In this document: one piece after another, positions 35,901 to 47,699 of the stretch
Position numbering within the stretch: the first letter of the stretch is position 1
Layout: each line of letters begins with the position of its first letter
Assembly (NCBI GenBank): GCA_949316235.1
Contig: OX438749.1
Coordinates: 18,492,414 to 18,556,413, forward strand
Origin: Oegoconia quadripuncta
Taxonomy: Eukaryota > Arthropoda > Insecta > Lepidoptera > Autostichidae
Direction of reading: 5' to 3'
DNA: 64,000 nucleotides
Made by a program: the position numbers and the translations under genes
The notes under the pieces: model-generated
What the model was told of the DNA's origin: nothing
The model's database searches: none
What the model saw: only the letters and a program-made list of their open reading frames with translations

Positions 35901-37859
35901 CGTATTAATAAACGAAACTCAGAACTATCATTCATTCGCCGGTGAGGCGTATACTTCAGAAGTGATCTCAGCTGAGTAAACCTAAAATTAGCACGGAGCT
36001 TGAGATAGCGTCAACTTCTTAAGACGCATCTCGGGTGATACAGCCTCAAGACTTGTATTGAGATTGGTTTATTAATACGGGCCTTAGCCTCAGCTACCGC
36101 CACGCTCACTGAATCTAGTTCTAGGCGCAATACAGCTTCACTTAACCTCCTTCCCCGTTTTGCATTTCTTGGCTACACTCCCATTTGTCAAGGGGGAAGT
36201 GGGAAACCTATTTTCTTACTTACACACCCTATTTCCTTCTTTAATTATTCCGAAGGTCGAATAAGATTTGCGGAGTAAACCTATTTTCCGCTAAGTAACC
36301 TCTATCTCACTCCCCAAGGAGATCCCATTCACAGCACTTGCGATCCTCTTAGCGACATGAAAAAATCAATCGACTTAAATAATTTAAAAAACACATTCGA
36401 CCATACCAATGGTATTATGACAGGTGGAGCCTTATCGAAGGTGTTCCTGAGCCTGCGCCAGGTATCACAACCATGTGTCTCCGGTTGGAGGTAGAGGTCT
36501 TCCCTATCAGCGAACCGTTCGGTGGAATGGTTGTAAGTAGCTGCCAATACCAGGTCCAAGCTGTCATCAGGCACACTGGAAATCGATTAAAGTTTTTAAA
36601 AGAGATTCGGCGACAGTATTCCATATACTACACATCGCATTTAATGGGAAGGTCTGCCGTATTCGCCACGCTAGGTAGGTAGGTTGGCGAACGCAGATTT
36701 TGATTTACAGTTAGGTATATAAATTAGTGATCGCTTTTAGTGATAATTCTATTCTTACCACATTTCTGAAACTGTATTTTCTTTTCTGTTGTGCAATACA
36801 GTGCACTGGTATTGTATTGTATAAATTTGTAAAACTGTATTAGTATAACTTCAAAATTTAGAAAACACCCGAGAAAACTAATGATTATATTATTATGTTA
36901 AAAGGTTCGAAACGGCTTAACCGATTTCCAGCAAACATGGCTAAAACCTATGTTTAAAACTAGAGGATAGCCTCGAGTTTTAAAAAATGAAAATTACGAT
37001 AGGAAGAAGAAAGACTACGATATTATCGAAATACACCAAAAACTGTGTTTATCTAAAACATTGGCCTCCTCGTGTATTCTTTCATATCAAAAAACCGCAC
37101 TCAAATTACTGTGATACATCCGGACAGACTGGACACAGATACACACACACACACACACGCACGCACGCACGCACGCACGCACTGCCTAACTTACCTACAC
37201 CAAAGTTGTTCTTTTGTAAAACGGTATTAAAATTTGATATATTTTTGATTATACTAAAAATATCTACGCAAGTAGAAGTGGTGTTTGGTAAGAGTTTTTG
37301 TATTTATTTTAATAAACTCAGATTGATGTCGCCATCGGGCCCAAGTTTGGGATTTATTTTATATCGATATAGTGAGTACATATCCATCAATAATATAGGT
37401 AGGTACTTATAGGTATATGTTTTCAAAATATGGATAAATTTTTCTAAAGATCGCATTGAACGGTAATATTATTTTGATACTGACTGTACTTACCTATTTA
37501 ACACAAGGGTACTTTTACAAGTTAAAGGTTTATATAATTCAATCACACAATATTCTGATGCGGTTTTTTGAATGAGAGTGTAGTATCTACTGTATGATAT
37601 GCACCCAGCCTTCCTTCGACATTTCCGACCGACCAATATATTCGCTACTAATCTATTTGTAAATTAACATTACTTACAAGAATGGATGAAAAAAACTTAA
37701 TCTCCTAACACTAGCTAACGTGTGATGTGAATAGAGTCTAGATCCTGTAGGGACACCATGTTTCTCCTTAGTTGTGAGAACAATTTCTTTGGATAGTTCA
37801 CCCTCTTTCTGTAAATCTGGAAGGAGCTTTTTATTTCTAACTTGTTTGAAACCAGACAT
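29934..37859 (-). CDS. four-exon gene for an unrecognised 411-residue acidic protein
   Basis: Exons are 37859-37678, 36575-36407, 35552-35456 and 30721-29934. Donor/acceptor pairs are GTAAGT/TTTCCAG, GTATGG/TGTATAG and GTGAGG/AAATTTAG. Phases match at every join (2+1, 0+0, 1+2) and the total, 1236 bases, is exactly 412 codons including the stop. The protein starts MSGFKQVRNKKLLPDLQKEG. Exon 2 encodes HSTERFADREDLYLQPETHG, exon 3 a Ser/Arg-rich basic piece. Exon 4 begins basic (RSWYLYEQYKSLERNQ, ELSERRARRKIYDQFG) then becomes strongly acidic with a likely coiled coil (DIKEELEFVKKNIVENINLQ). No signal peptide or membrane segment is seen. I do not recognise the family. The GTATGG donor could alternatively be GTCATA at 36421, also in phase. 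The last intron is 4.7 kb and holds repeats. Confidence 0.65.
31145..31275 (+). mobile_element. tRNA-derived SINE, truncated
   Basis: Inverse orientation of the 25022 family: GGGGTTTCCGGGTCAGTACG, CTTCGACCTCATCTTCACTT, AACCCGTTGTGAAC, then an A-rich end. Confidence 0.65.
31327..31395 (+). mobile_element. Helitron-like repeat, 5' fragment
   Basis: CATTATAAATGCGAAAGTTTG, TTTGTTGCTCAATCACGGCG matches the first third of the copy at 44622-44834. Confidence 0.5.
31435..31560 (-). pseudogene. decayed LINE pol C-terminus
   Basis: The minus strand reads LKKPVTQRAMALRCPLAMLV then SVQERMRN. It corresponds to the VTQRAMERAMLGVSL-type segment also found at 23760. Confidence 0.6.
31950..34390. other. intron of the minus-strand gene; no exon seen
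   Basis: AT-rich, with an AAAT microsatellite near 33635 and a short local tandem repeat (TTCGAAGGATATTATAAA) near 33697. No convincing exon was found here. Confidence 0.4.
34406..34451. repeat. perfect 19-base hairpin
   Basis: TTGTATGCGCATGCGAAAA (34406-34424) and TTTTCGCATGCGCATACAA (34433-34451) are exact inverse complements around an 8-base loop. Related words occur near 18634 and 33392, so this is probably part of a dispersed repeat. Confidence 0.7.
35765..36083. mobile_element. Harbinger-like MITE, full-length
   Basis: Its 319 bases start GGCCCGTATTAATAAACCAT and end GGTTTATTAATACGGGCC, with TTA duplicated on both sides (35762-35764 and 36084-36086). It lies in an intron of the minus-strand 411-residue gene. 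It has no ORF. Confidence 0.8.
37140..37182. repeat. CA / ACGC microsatellite
   Basis: A run of CA repeats followed by several ACGC units. Confidence 0.9.
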
Positions 37860-39065
37860 TATATGGTATTGGATTAATAAACTCAAATTTATATAACCTA
37901 ACTGTGTACTGCAAATAAATAAACAAAAATTCCCATGGCAACCAAATAATGCCTTTTTTCGGTATTTTTGTCACAGATACATTAATGACAAATGTTAGTG
38001 CTTTTGTATTTCTCGATCCTGGCAATAAAAAGTGACGTACATCCGCTTCAACTCCGCGCTTGTGTATGACGTTTCTTCCCGAACCGGTGTTGTCAAAACG
38101 TATACTTTTTGCGGCAATTTTGCGATTTCAACGTGTTTTGTAAGTGTCAAGTTAATTTTGTATATTTTATTTACGACGAAAAAAGATGTGGGCGGACAGC
38201 CTGGACAACCTTGACATTATTTGTACGTAAACGACAATGTTGTTATAGCTGCAAGCGACTTCTTGCACTATTTCCATTGCTCGCTTAGCTGCTAATTGCA
38301 GGTTTACTTAGATTTGAAAATATATTGATTTCATGATTTACAATTACATTTTTTATTTACAGGTAGTTTAGTTTGTAAAAGTATTAATTGTTTAGATTAG
38401 ATGCCTGAATTTTTATATTTATACCTTTTAGTTACAAATAATTTGTATTAATAATAAAAATGTGGACCATATTTAGGCGATTTTTCGTATTATAAATTAC
38501 CTCATAAAGAAATTGCGCAATTATATTAGCACTTACCTACATCAAGGATTTTGTGGAACGCTAAGAAATCAATCACGTACATAAGTATTCAAAAATAATC
38601 TATTAGTGGTAGTTTAATTTATACTGCAAGAATTCGCTCTTTGGGCCACCTCTTTTAAAATAATTTGTGTCATTTTCAGATAAATAAACGGTTTATTGAA
38701 GTCATGGTAAACTTATTCTTATTGACTTAGCAATGTTGTTGTCGGAACTCTTTTGTAAATAAACTATCTTTTTGTATCGATAAAGAAGAATTTTGCAGTT
38801 GTCAAATGGATTCCTAGTAACTGCTTGTTTTCTAAGACTGTCAAGTATGAAAAAAAATTTAAAATAGTATAAACAACTATTAAATATTCTATACCTAAAA
38901 CCCACCTATTTAAAAGTATAAATTTGTGTCGTGATCGTGCACCATATAAAAGTATATTAATCCTGTGATGTGGTCTTTATTGGAATCCGTATTCCACGGG
39001 TAACTAGATCATAACTCTAATAAGCAATGTATGTAAAATTCGCAAGAAAGAGAAGATGATGTAGA
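37860..39065. other. upstream flank of the minus-strand gene, no gene seen
   Basis: AT-rich. It probably contains the promoter and any 5' UTR of the gene starting at 37859, but I see no specific element. Confidence 0.35.
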
Positions 39066-39069
39066 TGTG

Positions 39070-39232
39070 AACTGTTGGACTTCCATACTAAAGGTGGTTT
39101 CAGAGTGGTTTACTTTGTATGGGTAATCGAAAATTTTTGATCGAATTCGACTATGGTTTCTTGGAGAAAGTTATTCGTATCAAGAGTGGCGACTAGTTAA
39201 TGAGAATTACACGAATTCAAATTCACCCTATA
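39070..39232. mobile_element. deleted relative of the 19879 transposon
   Basis: It shares TTGGACTTCCATACTAAAGG, ATCGAATTCGACTATGGTTT and ACGAATTCAAATTCACCCT with the element at 19879-20212, but the left end is missing. Confidence 0.6.
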
Positions 39233-39554
39233 CATTATTTATTTTTTAATTTATTCCTAAGAAACACTCTGGGGCCCAGTTTATAAATCGCCCGAACTGC
39301 TCGTTTCTGCAGAGTAAAGATACAATTTATGTCCGCGGCACGTCCCCACAACAGAATACCGTAGGTCATTATGCTATGGAAATAATTGAAATAAACCAGC
39401 CTCGTGGTCTACTTAACCCAAATTTATTTAAGTAAATGTATGACTTTAATTTAATTATAAAAACTATTTATTGCCTTATTATTATCTATATTACTTATAC
39501 ATGTATGTTTACTATTAATTACTAAGTATTTATTTATGGTTATGCTTGTAGGTA

Positions 39555-40020
39555 TATAGGGTCTAACAAAATTAACCCGACAAAGGCAATTGCAGGTACA
39601 TGACAATAAAATAATATATTCATTAAAAAAATTAGCCTTAAATCCTTTGTTTCCGAGTAAAAAAATTAAATGTATGTGCAAATGAAAATACACATTAACA
39701 GACTTACTTCATTTCGATTGTACCTTGTTTTATCAATGAGAAAAGACAGGCAACGTTCCATTGTTATGGAAGACGCCAAAGGGGGGCGGCGGGTGGCGGG
39801 GCACAAGCGCCTTCAAAGATACCGCGGCACGTGTTTGTGTGTTCTGGCAAAGTACTTAGAGCGCGCGGCCATTAAAGTCCAAGTCACAAAATTTACATTT
39901 CTAAATTTAATTTTTTGAATAAAATCTGTTAACTTTATTGTTTTTTTATTTTATTTTTTTCGTAATAGGTATACATGCATTCTGCAAAGTTTGTCGGGTT
40001 AATTTTGTTAGACCTTATAT
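39555..40020. mobile_element. DNA transposon with GGTCTAACAAAATTAACCCG ends and a GC-rich core
   Basis: The left end AGGGTCTAACAAAATTAACC and the right end (inverse of 39990-40014) are nearly perfect inverted repeats of about 26 bases. The ends are AT-rich but 39770-39865 is unusually GC-rich (GGGGGGCGGCGGGTGGCGGG). An 82-codon open frame crosses it; I see no known product in it. The left end of a related copy is at 2558. Confidence 0.65.
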
Positions 40021-40042
40021 ATGTAATTTATAACACGTATTA

Positions 40043-40390
40043 TACAGGGTGTCCCTGGAAGTATGGATCAAATCGAACAGGGGCATGGGGAAGGTCATTC
40101 CCAAACTTTTTAACCCTATGAATGTCGGTGCCATTTTTGACGGTTCAAAAGTTATGATCAATTTTTTACATTTTTATATTATCGAATAGTGCTTATACAA
40201 AAAATTTTTTAAAAGAAAACTAGCAAAGCTATCAGCTTAATTTTTTAATTAAAAATAATTAATTTATTTTATTTTCTTATTTTTTTTTTTATTTTTTATT
40301 TATTTATTTATTTTTTTTCAGCTTAAGTTTGGGAATGACCTTCCCCATGCCCCTGTTCGATTTGATCCATACTTCCAGGGACACCCTGTA
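40043..40390. mobile_element. foldback transposon with 66-bp perfect inverted ends
   Basis: It starts TACAGGGTGTCCCTGGAAGT, and the right end is the exact inverse for 66 bases (to AAACTT). The centre is T-rich and non-coding. It starts 22 bases after another transposon. The perfect arms suggest recent spread. Confidence 0.8.
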
Positions 40391-40406
40391 TAGATATAAT
40401 TATATC

Positions 40407-40432
40407 ACACACACACACACACACACACACAA
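40407..40432. repeat. AC microsatellite
   Basis: About 13 AC units. Confidence 0.9.
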
Positions 40433-41772
40433 TCCCATATTACATACTTTTACTCAGTAAAATAAAATACACCTCAGGGTTCTTATCTTATAAATTATTT
40501 TAAACATGTACTATTTCATTCGTCCTTTCAATCTAGTGTAACACTTATGTCTCTCATTTGTATAACTTGGTTAACTACATAATTTATTCTTTTGGTTAGT
40601 AAATTTTAGTGAATGAAACAACAAATTTATAAAACAATTAAAAATACCTATATCTTATAGAAAAAACACGCCGTCCAACTCGCTACCGCGAGGCATAGTA
40701 CCTAGTACGCTAGCGCTATTGCCCCACTGAATGCATAAGTTCAGCTGCTGAGCAAAGTAGGCACCAGCTCTCACATCTCCAGAGGCGTGGACCAGGTCTA
40801 ACGGATAAATCCTTTACAAGCGCCGCAAACTCGTGGTTTATAGAGATTGACGTTTATTATTATTTTAACTTGGTTATGATAATATGGGGAAACCTATAAT
40901 TAGCATATGTATAAGTAACCTCTTGACATAATTATCTAATGTTAGATGCTGTTGGTTTTCTTAATACAATAAAATGAAAATGAAATAAACTCACAGTAAA
41001 AGAGAGAGCGAACTAAAAACAATTGCGCTTGGAAAGTATAGCCGGGACATAGATTAAGATCAATAGTATAGTCGAAAAGCATCAATATTATAAACAGTAG
41101 GTAACAAGTAAAGTAAAACACACCACTATCAAATTAAAATATTTGTACCTAACAACCAAAATAAAACGCTCATGTTAAATGTAACGGCTTTATTTTTCAA
41201 AATAAATTAATCATGTGAATTGGAACTAATAATTGTTAAATTATATGTCATCCTGTACCTTAAATATCTTGACCCATTTTGAAGTGCAAAGTGTCCTTAG
41301 ATTCGTCGCGATCCCCATAGTGTTATAACATGCTGGCTACAGGAGGTAACAAAGAAATCAACACACATACTTACTCGTAAAACATTACCCTACATCCCGC
41401 ATGGGTAGCATGACCACACGCGATACTATTATCACACGTTATTTCGCGCGCATCTGTGAAAATGCTGCTGTACGACTGTATGTCGCTCATTTTAACAGAT
41501 GACCGCGATAAAATGTGTGATAAACTACATATATCGCAAGAGACATTTTAGGCTAACTATTATATTTTCTGGCGACTTAGACAGGACTAGACTTGGCAAC
41601 ACTGTGCAACGCCTGACGCCGCTGACGCCATTTTCTCGTTCGTTCATTTCATTCGTTTGTTCTCTCTCTCGTGTTCGACCGCTTGTGTGACGCCATTTTA
41701 TTATCTCGTGTCCGTGAATTTCGTGTAATTTGGATTGTTTTAACGTTGCGAGAATATATAAATCTAGGCAAG

Positions 41773-42912
41773 ATGAGTTACGGGAGACCTCCGCCGCGGA
41801 TTGACGGCATGGTTTCGCTGAAAGTGGACAACCTAACTTACCGCACAACGCCTGAAGATCTACGCCGTGTGTTCGAAAGGTGTGGCGAAGTAGGCGATAT
41901 TTATATCCCCAGGGACCGATACACACGGGAAAGCAGAGGATTTGCCTTTGTCAGGTATGATTTCATATCAATAATGCTTTTGTTGAATTCTATCTCTGAC
42001 GTCATTCTGCTCTGTACCGGTAAAGTACCACGCGTCAGGTTAATAAACTTCGTTCTTGAGCTCAAGTAAGAATAGTGAAAGAGCATTTGGAAACCCCTTT
42101 AGCAACACTGACTGGGATCAGTGTTCCTACTTGACCTCTATTACACCTGATGCCTAATATAGGTATTTTCTTACATAGGTTCTATGACCGGCGGGACGCC
42201 GAAGAAGCCCTAGACTCGCTCGACGGTCGCATGTTGGATGGCAGGGAGCTCCGCGTACAGATGGCGCGCTACGGCCGTCCTTCCTCGCCGTACAGAAGCC
42301 GCTATGACCGTCGCCGCAGGTAATTTACATTTTCCATTATTTTATTTGTAATTGCTGAATGGTGATGGGTTGTTATATTTGTCTATGGGAAGCAATTACA
42401 TATACACTTGGTAAATGATCATGTACCTAGATATGGATATTGTAAAATTAAAGATTGCAATTAAATTAGCTCAGTCCTATTAACATGTAGGTATTTAATA
42501 GTACTTACAAGTCGCCGGATATTAGTAGAAATAAAAAGTAATATTCAAAAGGAACTTGTATTCAATGGTAACATCGTACTTGCATCAAGCTAATTGAATG
42601 ACTGAAATGCAGTTATCTGTGGACAGAGCCTAATGGATCAACCTGCTTTGGATATCGTCTGTAATGAAATCACGCTTAAAGGCTTAGTAAATGTATCCTG
42701 TTTGTTGGTTGAGATTCTTATGTGTTTTGTCATGGTATTCTTTTAGCAAATCGCGATCTCGTCACTCCAGGTCACGTTCGCGGTCCCGTCGCCGCTCATA
42801 CTCGCGCAGCCGTAGCCGCAGCAGGTCCCGTTCACGCTCCCGCTCTGACTCGAAGAGCTCGCGCGGTCGCTCCCGCACGCATAGTCGCTCTCGCTCCCGC
42901 TCTAGGCATTGA
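41773..42912 (+). CDS. SRSF2: serine/arginine-rich splicing factor 2 (SC35)
   Basis: Exons are 41773-41954, 42179-42319 and 42747-42912, 162 residues, with all joins in frame inside arginine or serine codons. An N-terminal RRM shows RNP2 (LKVDNL) and RNP1 (RGFAFVRF, made across the first intron). It is followed by a short [15 protein letters not shown] linker and a C-terminal RS domain of Ser-Arg repeats ending SRSRSRH. SR proteins bind exonic enhancers in pre-mRNA and recruit U1 and U2AF in the nucleus. Human SRSF2 is 221 residues; insect forms are shorter, with a reduced RS tail. The ATG at 41773 gives the conserved start [21 protein letters not shown] strong donor (GTAAGT, 42921) directly after the stop suggests an intron in the 3' UTR. 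Confidence 0.94.
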
Positions 42913-43384
42913 GGTGCTGGGTAAGTTATAAATTACATTGATTACTTCTAATTCCCTGGTGTTGCAGATTATTTAACTTTATTGCATACAAAGTGAGAAA
43001 GTTTTGTCTACAAAAGATCTCTTTCAGGAAAAATAGTAGTGTACAGTTTGAAACAAAAAAACTTTCACAGCCCGTCATGATACAATCTAAGTTCTCAACA
43101 AATCATGAATATTTTTCTAACGTACTTTTGGCATATTGTTCAACTCAGTAATTGCTGTAAGTAAATAAAAAAACAAACATTCATGATTTCCTGACAATAC
43201 TTAATAGTATTATCCAGTCTATATAGGTTTCTCTGTTCCAGACTGTACTTTGAGAGATAGGCCTTGCTTGGAAGATATTTGCTGGATAATGAGTACAAGA
43301 TAACATGTGTACCTGACCAGCTACAACAATTGGATCAAAATTTGCCATCAAATCAAACAGTAATGTTGATAGCATTGTTGTATT

Positions 43385-43512
43385 CCAACGGTTTAAAATC
43401 CCCCAATTAAGATGAGAGTGCCGGGTTAGTGCACTTACATCTTTGGCCTCATGTTAAGTTACATCAGGTGTGATTGAAGTCCAGCGCTATCCCATTGTAC
43501 ATAAAAAATAAA
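43385..43512 (+). mobile_element. tRNA-derived SINE, truncated
   Basis: Degenerate member of the 25022 family in the opposite orientation (GCCGGGTTAGTGCACTTACA, ACATCAGGTGTGATTGAAGT) with an A-rich end. Confidence 0.6.
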
Positions 43513-44621
43513 AACTTCTTCACCGTAATCTGACCCTAGTAGATTTAAATGTGTAAACCCAAAAATTTTTTGTTTTGTGTTGATCCAGCTAATCATATAC
43601 AAATGTATTATGTAATACACAACTTTATTCCATAATATTGAAATTATGCCTAAACATTATAAAAGGTAGGTTATATATAAACATAGGTATTATTTAAATT
43701 ATTCTTATTCTTATTTATTTGCTTAAGACCAGTTATCCAGCATTCCGTTAGTAGGCATATACTAAATATCTGACCTTAAATACACAAGTTGGTTGTGGTG
43801 TACTCACAGTGACAGACAACCACCACCTATGCCTGCCAGTTACACCGTTTCCTATGGACAGATGTATGAGTGATATAATAATCTTAAGTTGTGTATGGGG
43901 TTTAGGACTTTGTCTACTGAAAAATTTTACAATACATCAGAGAAAGCAAAATTTTATTGGAATTAAATACATAGATTAAAGTAAGGCAGCTTTAATTAAT
44001 AATGAAATAGAGTGTTGAATACATAATCATTGTTTCAAATTCATCCTTTATTCTTTCCAGCTTTTAAATGTTATAATAATTATTAATTCACACATCATGC
44101 TACATTCACATATTTTATTATAGTATTTACATGCTACAACTTTCAAAGTAGATTGCACCTACTGTATGTACACAGATTATGATAAATAAAATGACTACAA
44201 GACCCGACCAACCCTAGCTGTCAGCTTGTAGCCGTCGGTACCCAGTCTACAAGCCTCCGAGCTGATGCAAATGAACTGAAAGGAAGTATCTGTTTGTGTT
44301 AGCTAACCTCAAATTTGTTTGCACTCTGGGAGTGAAATATCTGTTAGAGCATAACTTATACAGGGTGTCCAGTAAAATGTACGACAAACGAAAGGGGAAG
44401 GTAGATAAAGGGCTGAGTAACCAGACAAAAAATTACCATAGTAAGTGTCACTGTTTTCGAGATATTATCTTTTTTTTTTCGAGAATCTGACGGTTTTTAT
44501 CTGTGTTTTGATACTGTGTATAACCAGATACTTTCTTATTTTTTGTATTGGCTGAAATTTTAACTAGTTTAATAAAAAATAACAATGCTAGGCAAAAAAG
44601 CTAAATAAATAATTTAATAAT

Positions 44622-44834
44622 ATTATTATAAATTTGAAAGTTTGGATGTTTGTTTGTTGCTCAATCACGGTGAAACGTATGAACGGATTCGGATTAAATT
44701 TGGTATTTAGGTAGAACATACTCTGGATTAAGACAGGATACTTTTTATCCCGATAAAATGAGTAGTTCCCGCGGGATAAACTAATTTCCGCGATAAAGTT
44801 ACTTTGCGCAAGCGAAGCCGCGGGGGAAAGCTAG
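44622..44834 (+). mobile_element. Helitron-like non-autonomous repeat
   Basis: This repeat is recognisable in many insect genomes: ATAAATTTGAAAGTTTGGAT, TCAATCACGGTGAAACG, GATACTTTTTATCCCG, GTTCCCGCGGGATAAA and the end AAGCCGCGGGGGAAAGCTAG. The CTAG end followed by T fits Helitron CTRR termini. Confidence 0.65.
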
Positions 44835-45031
44835 TTAATAATAATATAAAAATTATTTCACGGTTTAGCACTTCAGTGATCAGTAAAAATTTCATTTAAA
44901 TATACAATTCGAATATTGGATTTAGTGTGAACCACACCCCTCGACATTAAAAATGCTGTATTTTATTTACTAAACTAAAGTAAAATAAAATAAAAAAAAG
45001 TCATAATTATTTTACCTTTCTGAAATCCCTA

Positions 45032-45117
45032 TTAAGCCTTTGAGCGCACGCCGGTCACCGGTGACCGGAAAACAATTGATTTTCAATTGTGTCTGCTCGC
45101 GGCAGTTAACGTGTTAA
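45032..45117. mobile_element. 86-bp TTAA-flanked foldback element, copy 2
   Basis: Near-identical to 8489-8575, with the same TTAA ends and the same palindrome CCGGTCACCGGTGACCGG at 45051-45068. It differs by a few single-base gaps and substitutions. It is nested inside a larger transposon. Confidence 0.75.
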
Positions 45118-46644
45118 ACAGGTAATTTATTAATGAAATATATAGCAACAGTCCAGTACATTTCTTTTTCACCGCTAAAGGTTAAAGTTGAGTAAAATAA
45201 TTTTCTAAAAAAAAATACGAAGAAAAAATTATCAGGGTTTAACATTTATTTGTATTTATCAAAATGATAATTAAATATGGTAGACCAACTATCTGAAAGT
45301 ATTTGACATAAAAAATAAGAAAAGTATCTGGTTATTTCTATATTCTTTGTCTGGTAATCCCCTGACCCCTTCATTTATCTTCCCCTTTCGTTTGACGTAC
45401 TATTTACTGGACATCCTGTATAATAATCTGTGATACAAGTACATAAAACAGCTACTTGGTCATTTAAAAACTTAATATGAACTCCACCTTATAAATTAGT
45501 TTTGTAATTCTTTAGAAGCATCGTTAATTGTTTGCAGGTTGAGAGTAGGAGTACCGGCTGTGTGCTGTAGGGCTGCCCGCGCAAAGCAGTGCAGCCTTCA
45601 GCCAAGGTACTATGCTCAGCACTTAAACATAGCGACCCCAGACCAACTATGATCAACATAGTGGCAATTCAATGTAACAAATTATCTTTAAGTTCCCATG
45701 TTTAGGTTAACAATTCCATACTTTGTATCTTGATTTGTCGTTTTATACTCTAGAACACTCCATACACTGTGTAACGTTACAAACAGGGCTAAGATCATCG
45801 CTTATTTATGCCGTGTCCACAACGTTAAGGCACCGCCACAACCCGCCTCGGAATAAAACATATTGTAAACATAACAATAACAAACTGTGTTACTGATCGT
45901 TTCGCAGCCACCCTCGCGCTTGCAGCAGGATGGGCATTGGCAGCAAGCAGATCAGTTTGTTAGGAAAAAGGGGGTCTAAAAACACTAGCAATTTGTTTGG
46001 CAATATTGACACCACATTATGAAGTGGCTATGAAATGAATTTGAATAAAATCGTGATCATTTATTACATAAAATTTGAGTAATTGGATTGCTAATGTGAC
46101 CTTTTTAGACCCCCTGTGGTGCTTATAAATGAATGATGATCTTCACACTTACTTAGCAACATCGATATGTGTTTGTTATTCCTAAAAATGTAACATGGTA
46201 TCTGGATGTCTCTTGAATTTGTTGTGTTAAACTACAAGGTGTCTATATTACTAAAATAATTTGTGATCTGAATTAACTCAGGGACTTGCATTTCAACTCT
46301 TAGTTGGTTTAGCTTAAGTTTTATATAGATTTCCTGTATACTTTTTGACACCAATAATGTTGCTTAACCTACAATACTTAGAATTAACCAATAATATTTG
46401 TAGTTTATCTATGTAATAAATGTATGTGATTTCATTAATCGGCACTTTAAGGTGTTGGACCATAAAGGTCAGGTGTTATTTCAGGTATAATATAAATATA
46501 TGGAAGATCATGTCCACTCCAAGGGCTAATTGGGCTAAATTGAACATTGTTGGGACACCCTCACAATGTGTGGTAAAACAATTTTATTGCAATTGATGCC
46601 GGAATTCACTAGAATGTTTTAGAATCAATAAAATTACTTAAATA

Positions 46645-47690
46645 GTATCACACCAAGTTATTTAGTAGACCTTTATAATAATAACCTTAACAAATATATT
46701 AATGAACTGTAGATTTTATTTGATGTATAAAGGTCTTCTATCAAATACAATATTAACAAAGTAAGTTAATATTACTGTAATATTAATTGATGTGTTGGTA
46801 TGCTCAGGGCGTGGCGTACGCAGGGAGCGAGGCGGTATGCGGGGAGGGGGGTATTGCTGTTTGCTGACAACTGCTGATTTGCTGTTGTTGCCGTACATAA
46901 GTTATGAGTAAACTTTAATTATTTATTGACAAACCAAGACACGCATACTTTAGGTAACAAGGACGCAAACCTCGCCTCGACCTTTCAATATAATGCTCTT
47001 CAAGTATTATTACTATATAATAACGATAAAAATTATCGTATTTTGTAATTGTCCATATTACAAAACATATATAATTAAAATTGCGCACCACAATAACTAT
47101 TATTGTGCGAATTAAAATATACTGCGAGGCGAAATATTCACAGTAATAAAATAATTCTAAAATCAAAGGAGAGGTGGCGGCCGGCAGACACTCGAACTGG
47201 ACTAACACATACGTTTGTTTGGCAGGCCGGTGCTGCTCGCTGGCCTGTTTGCTGTTTGCCGTGGCAGTATGCTGTGCTGTTGCTGTATTTGCAGATACGC
47301 GCGTCTAGGTTTATCGGTAACGAAGCGGGACACCCCCCCTGCGCACCGTAACGAACGAGGCAAAAAAAAAAGTACATTTTCAAGCGTCGTAATATAGCAA
47401 TTTACACCGACTCAATGGTCAGTTGATACTTTTGAAGTTTTCACTTGACTTGAAAACAATACCGAGCTTTTTCAATTAGTAAATAGCTAGTGATAACTTT
47501 GTAAAATATCAACTCTCCATAGGTATATTTTTAATGATAAGGATTTATTTTTGAATATCTAGACGTCACTAGAGTAACATCAAGAAAGAAGAAGCGAGGA
47601 CTTCAAGTGGACACGTGACACCGGATTCTGTGTGTAGGTTTATTTGTCTAATAAATATGATATAAATAAATAATTAGTTTCATTTTTCTG
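46645..47690. other. no gene seen
   Basis: AT-rich with a GC-richer patch at 47170-47350. A short inverted repeat (CACAATAACTATTATTGTG) lies near 47089. No supported exon. Confidence 0.35.
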
Positions 47691-47699
47691 CATCTATAT

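Larger units (their letters stand above)
44359..45420. mobile_element. CAGGGTGTCC-ended DNA transposon with nested repeats
   Basis: The left end TACAGGGTGTCCAGTAAAAT and right end (inverse of ATTTACTGGACATCCTGTA) pair over more than 50 bases with several mismatches. The shared block CAAACGAAAGGGGAAG lies in both arms. It contains a Helitron-like copy (44622-44834) and a TTAA foldback (45032-45117). No transposase ORF is seen. Confidence 0.7.
42913..46640 (+). other. SRSF2: probable SRSF2 3' UTR with introns
   Basis: After the stop, donor GTAAGT at 42921 pairs plausibly with acceptor TGTTTGCAG ending 45537. Exon 45538-45606 is followed by donor GTACTA, and another acceptor (TTTCGCAG) ends at 45907. 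Candidate poly(A) signals are AATAAA near 46044, 46416 and 46627. This is inferred only from splice and poly(A) words. Confidence 0.4.

Noticed and set aside
37140..37182. Possible CRISPR-like or satellite array
   Set aside because: Simple CA/ACGC microsatellite; the host is a eukaryote.
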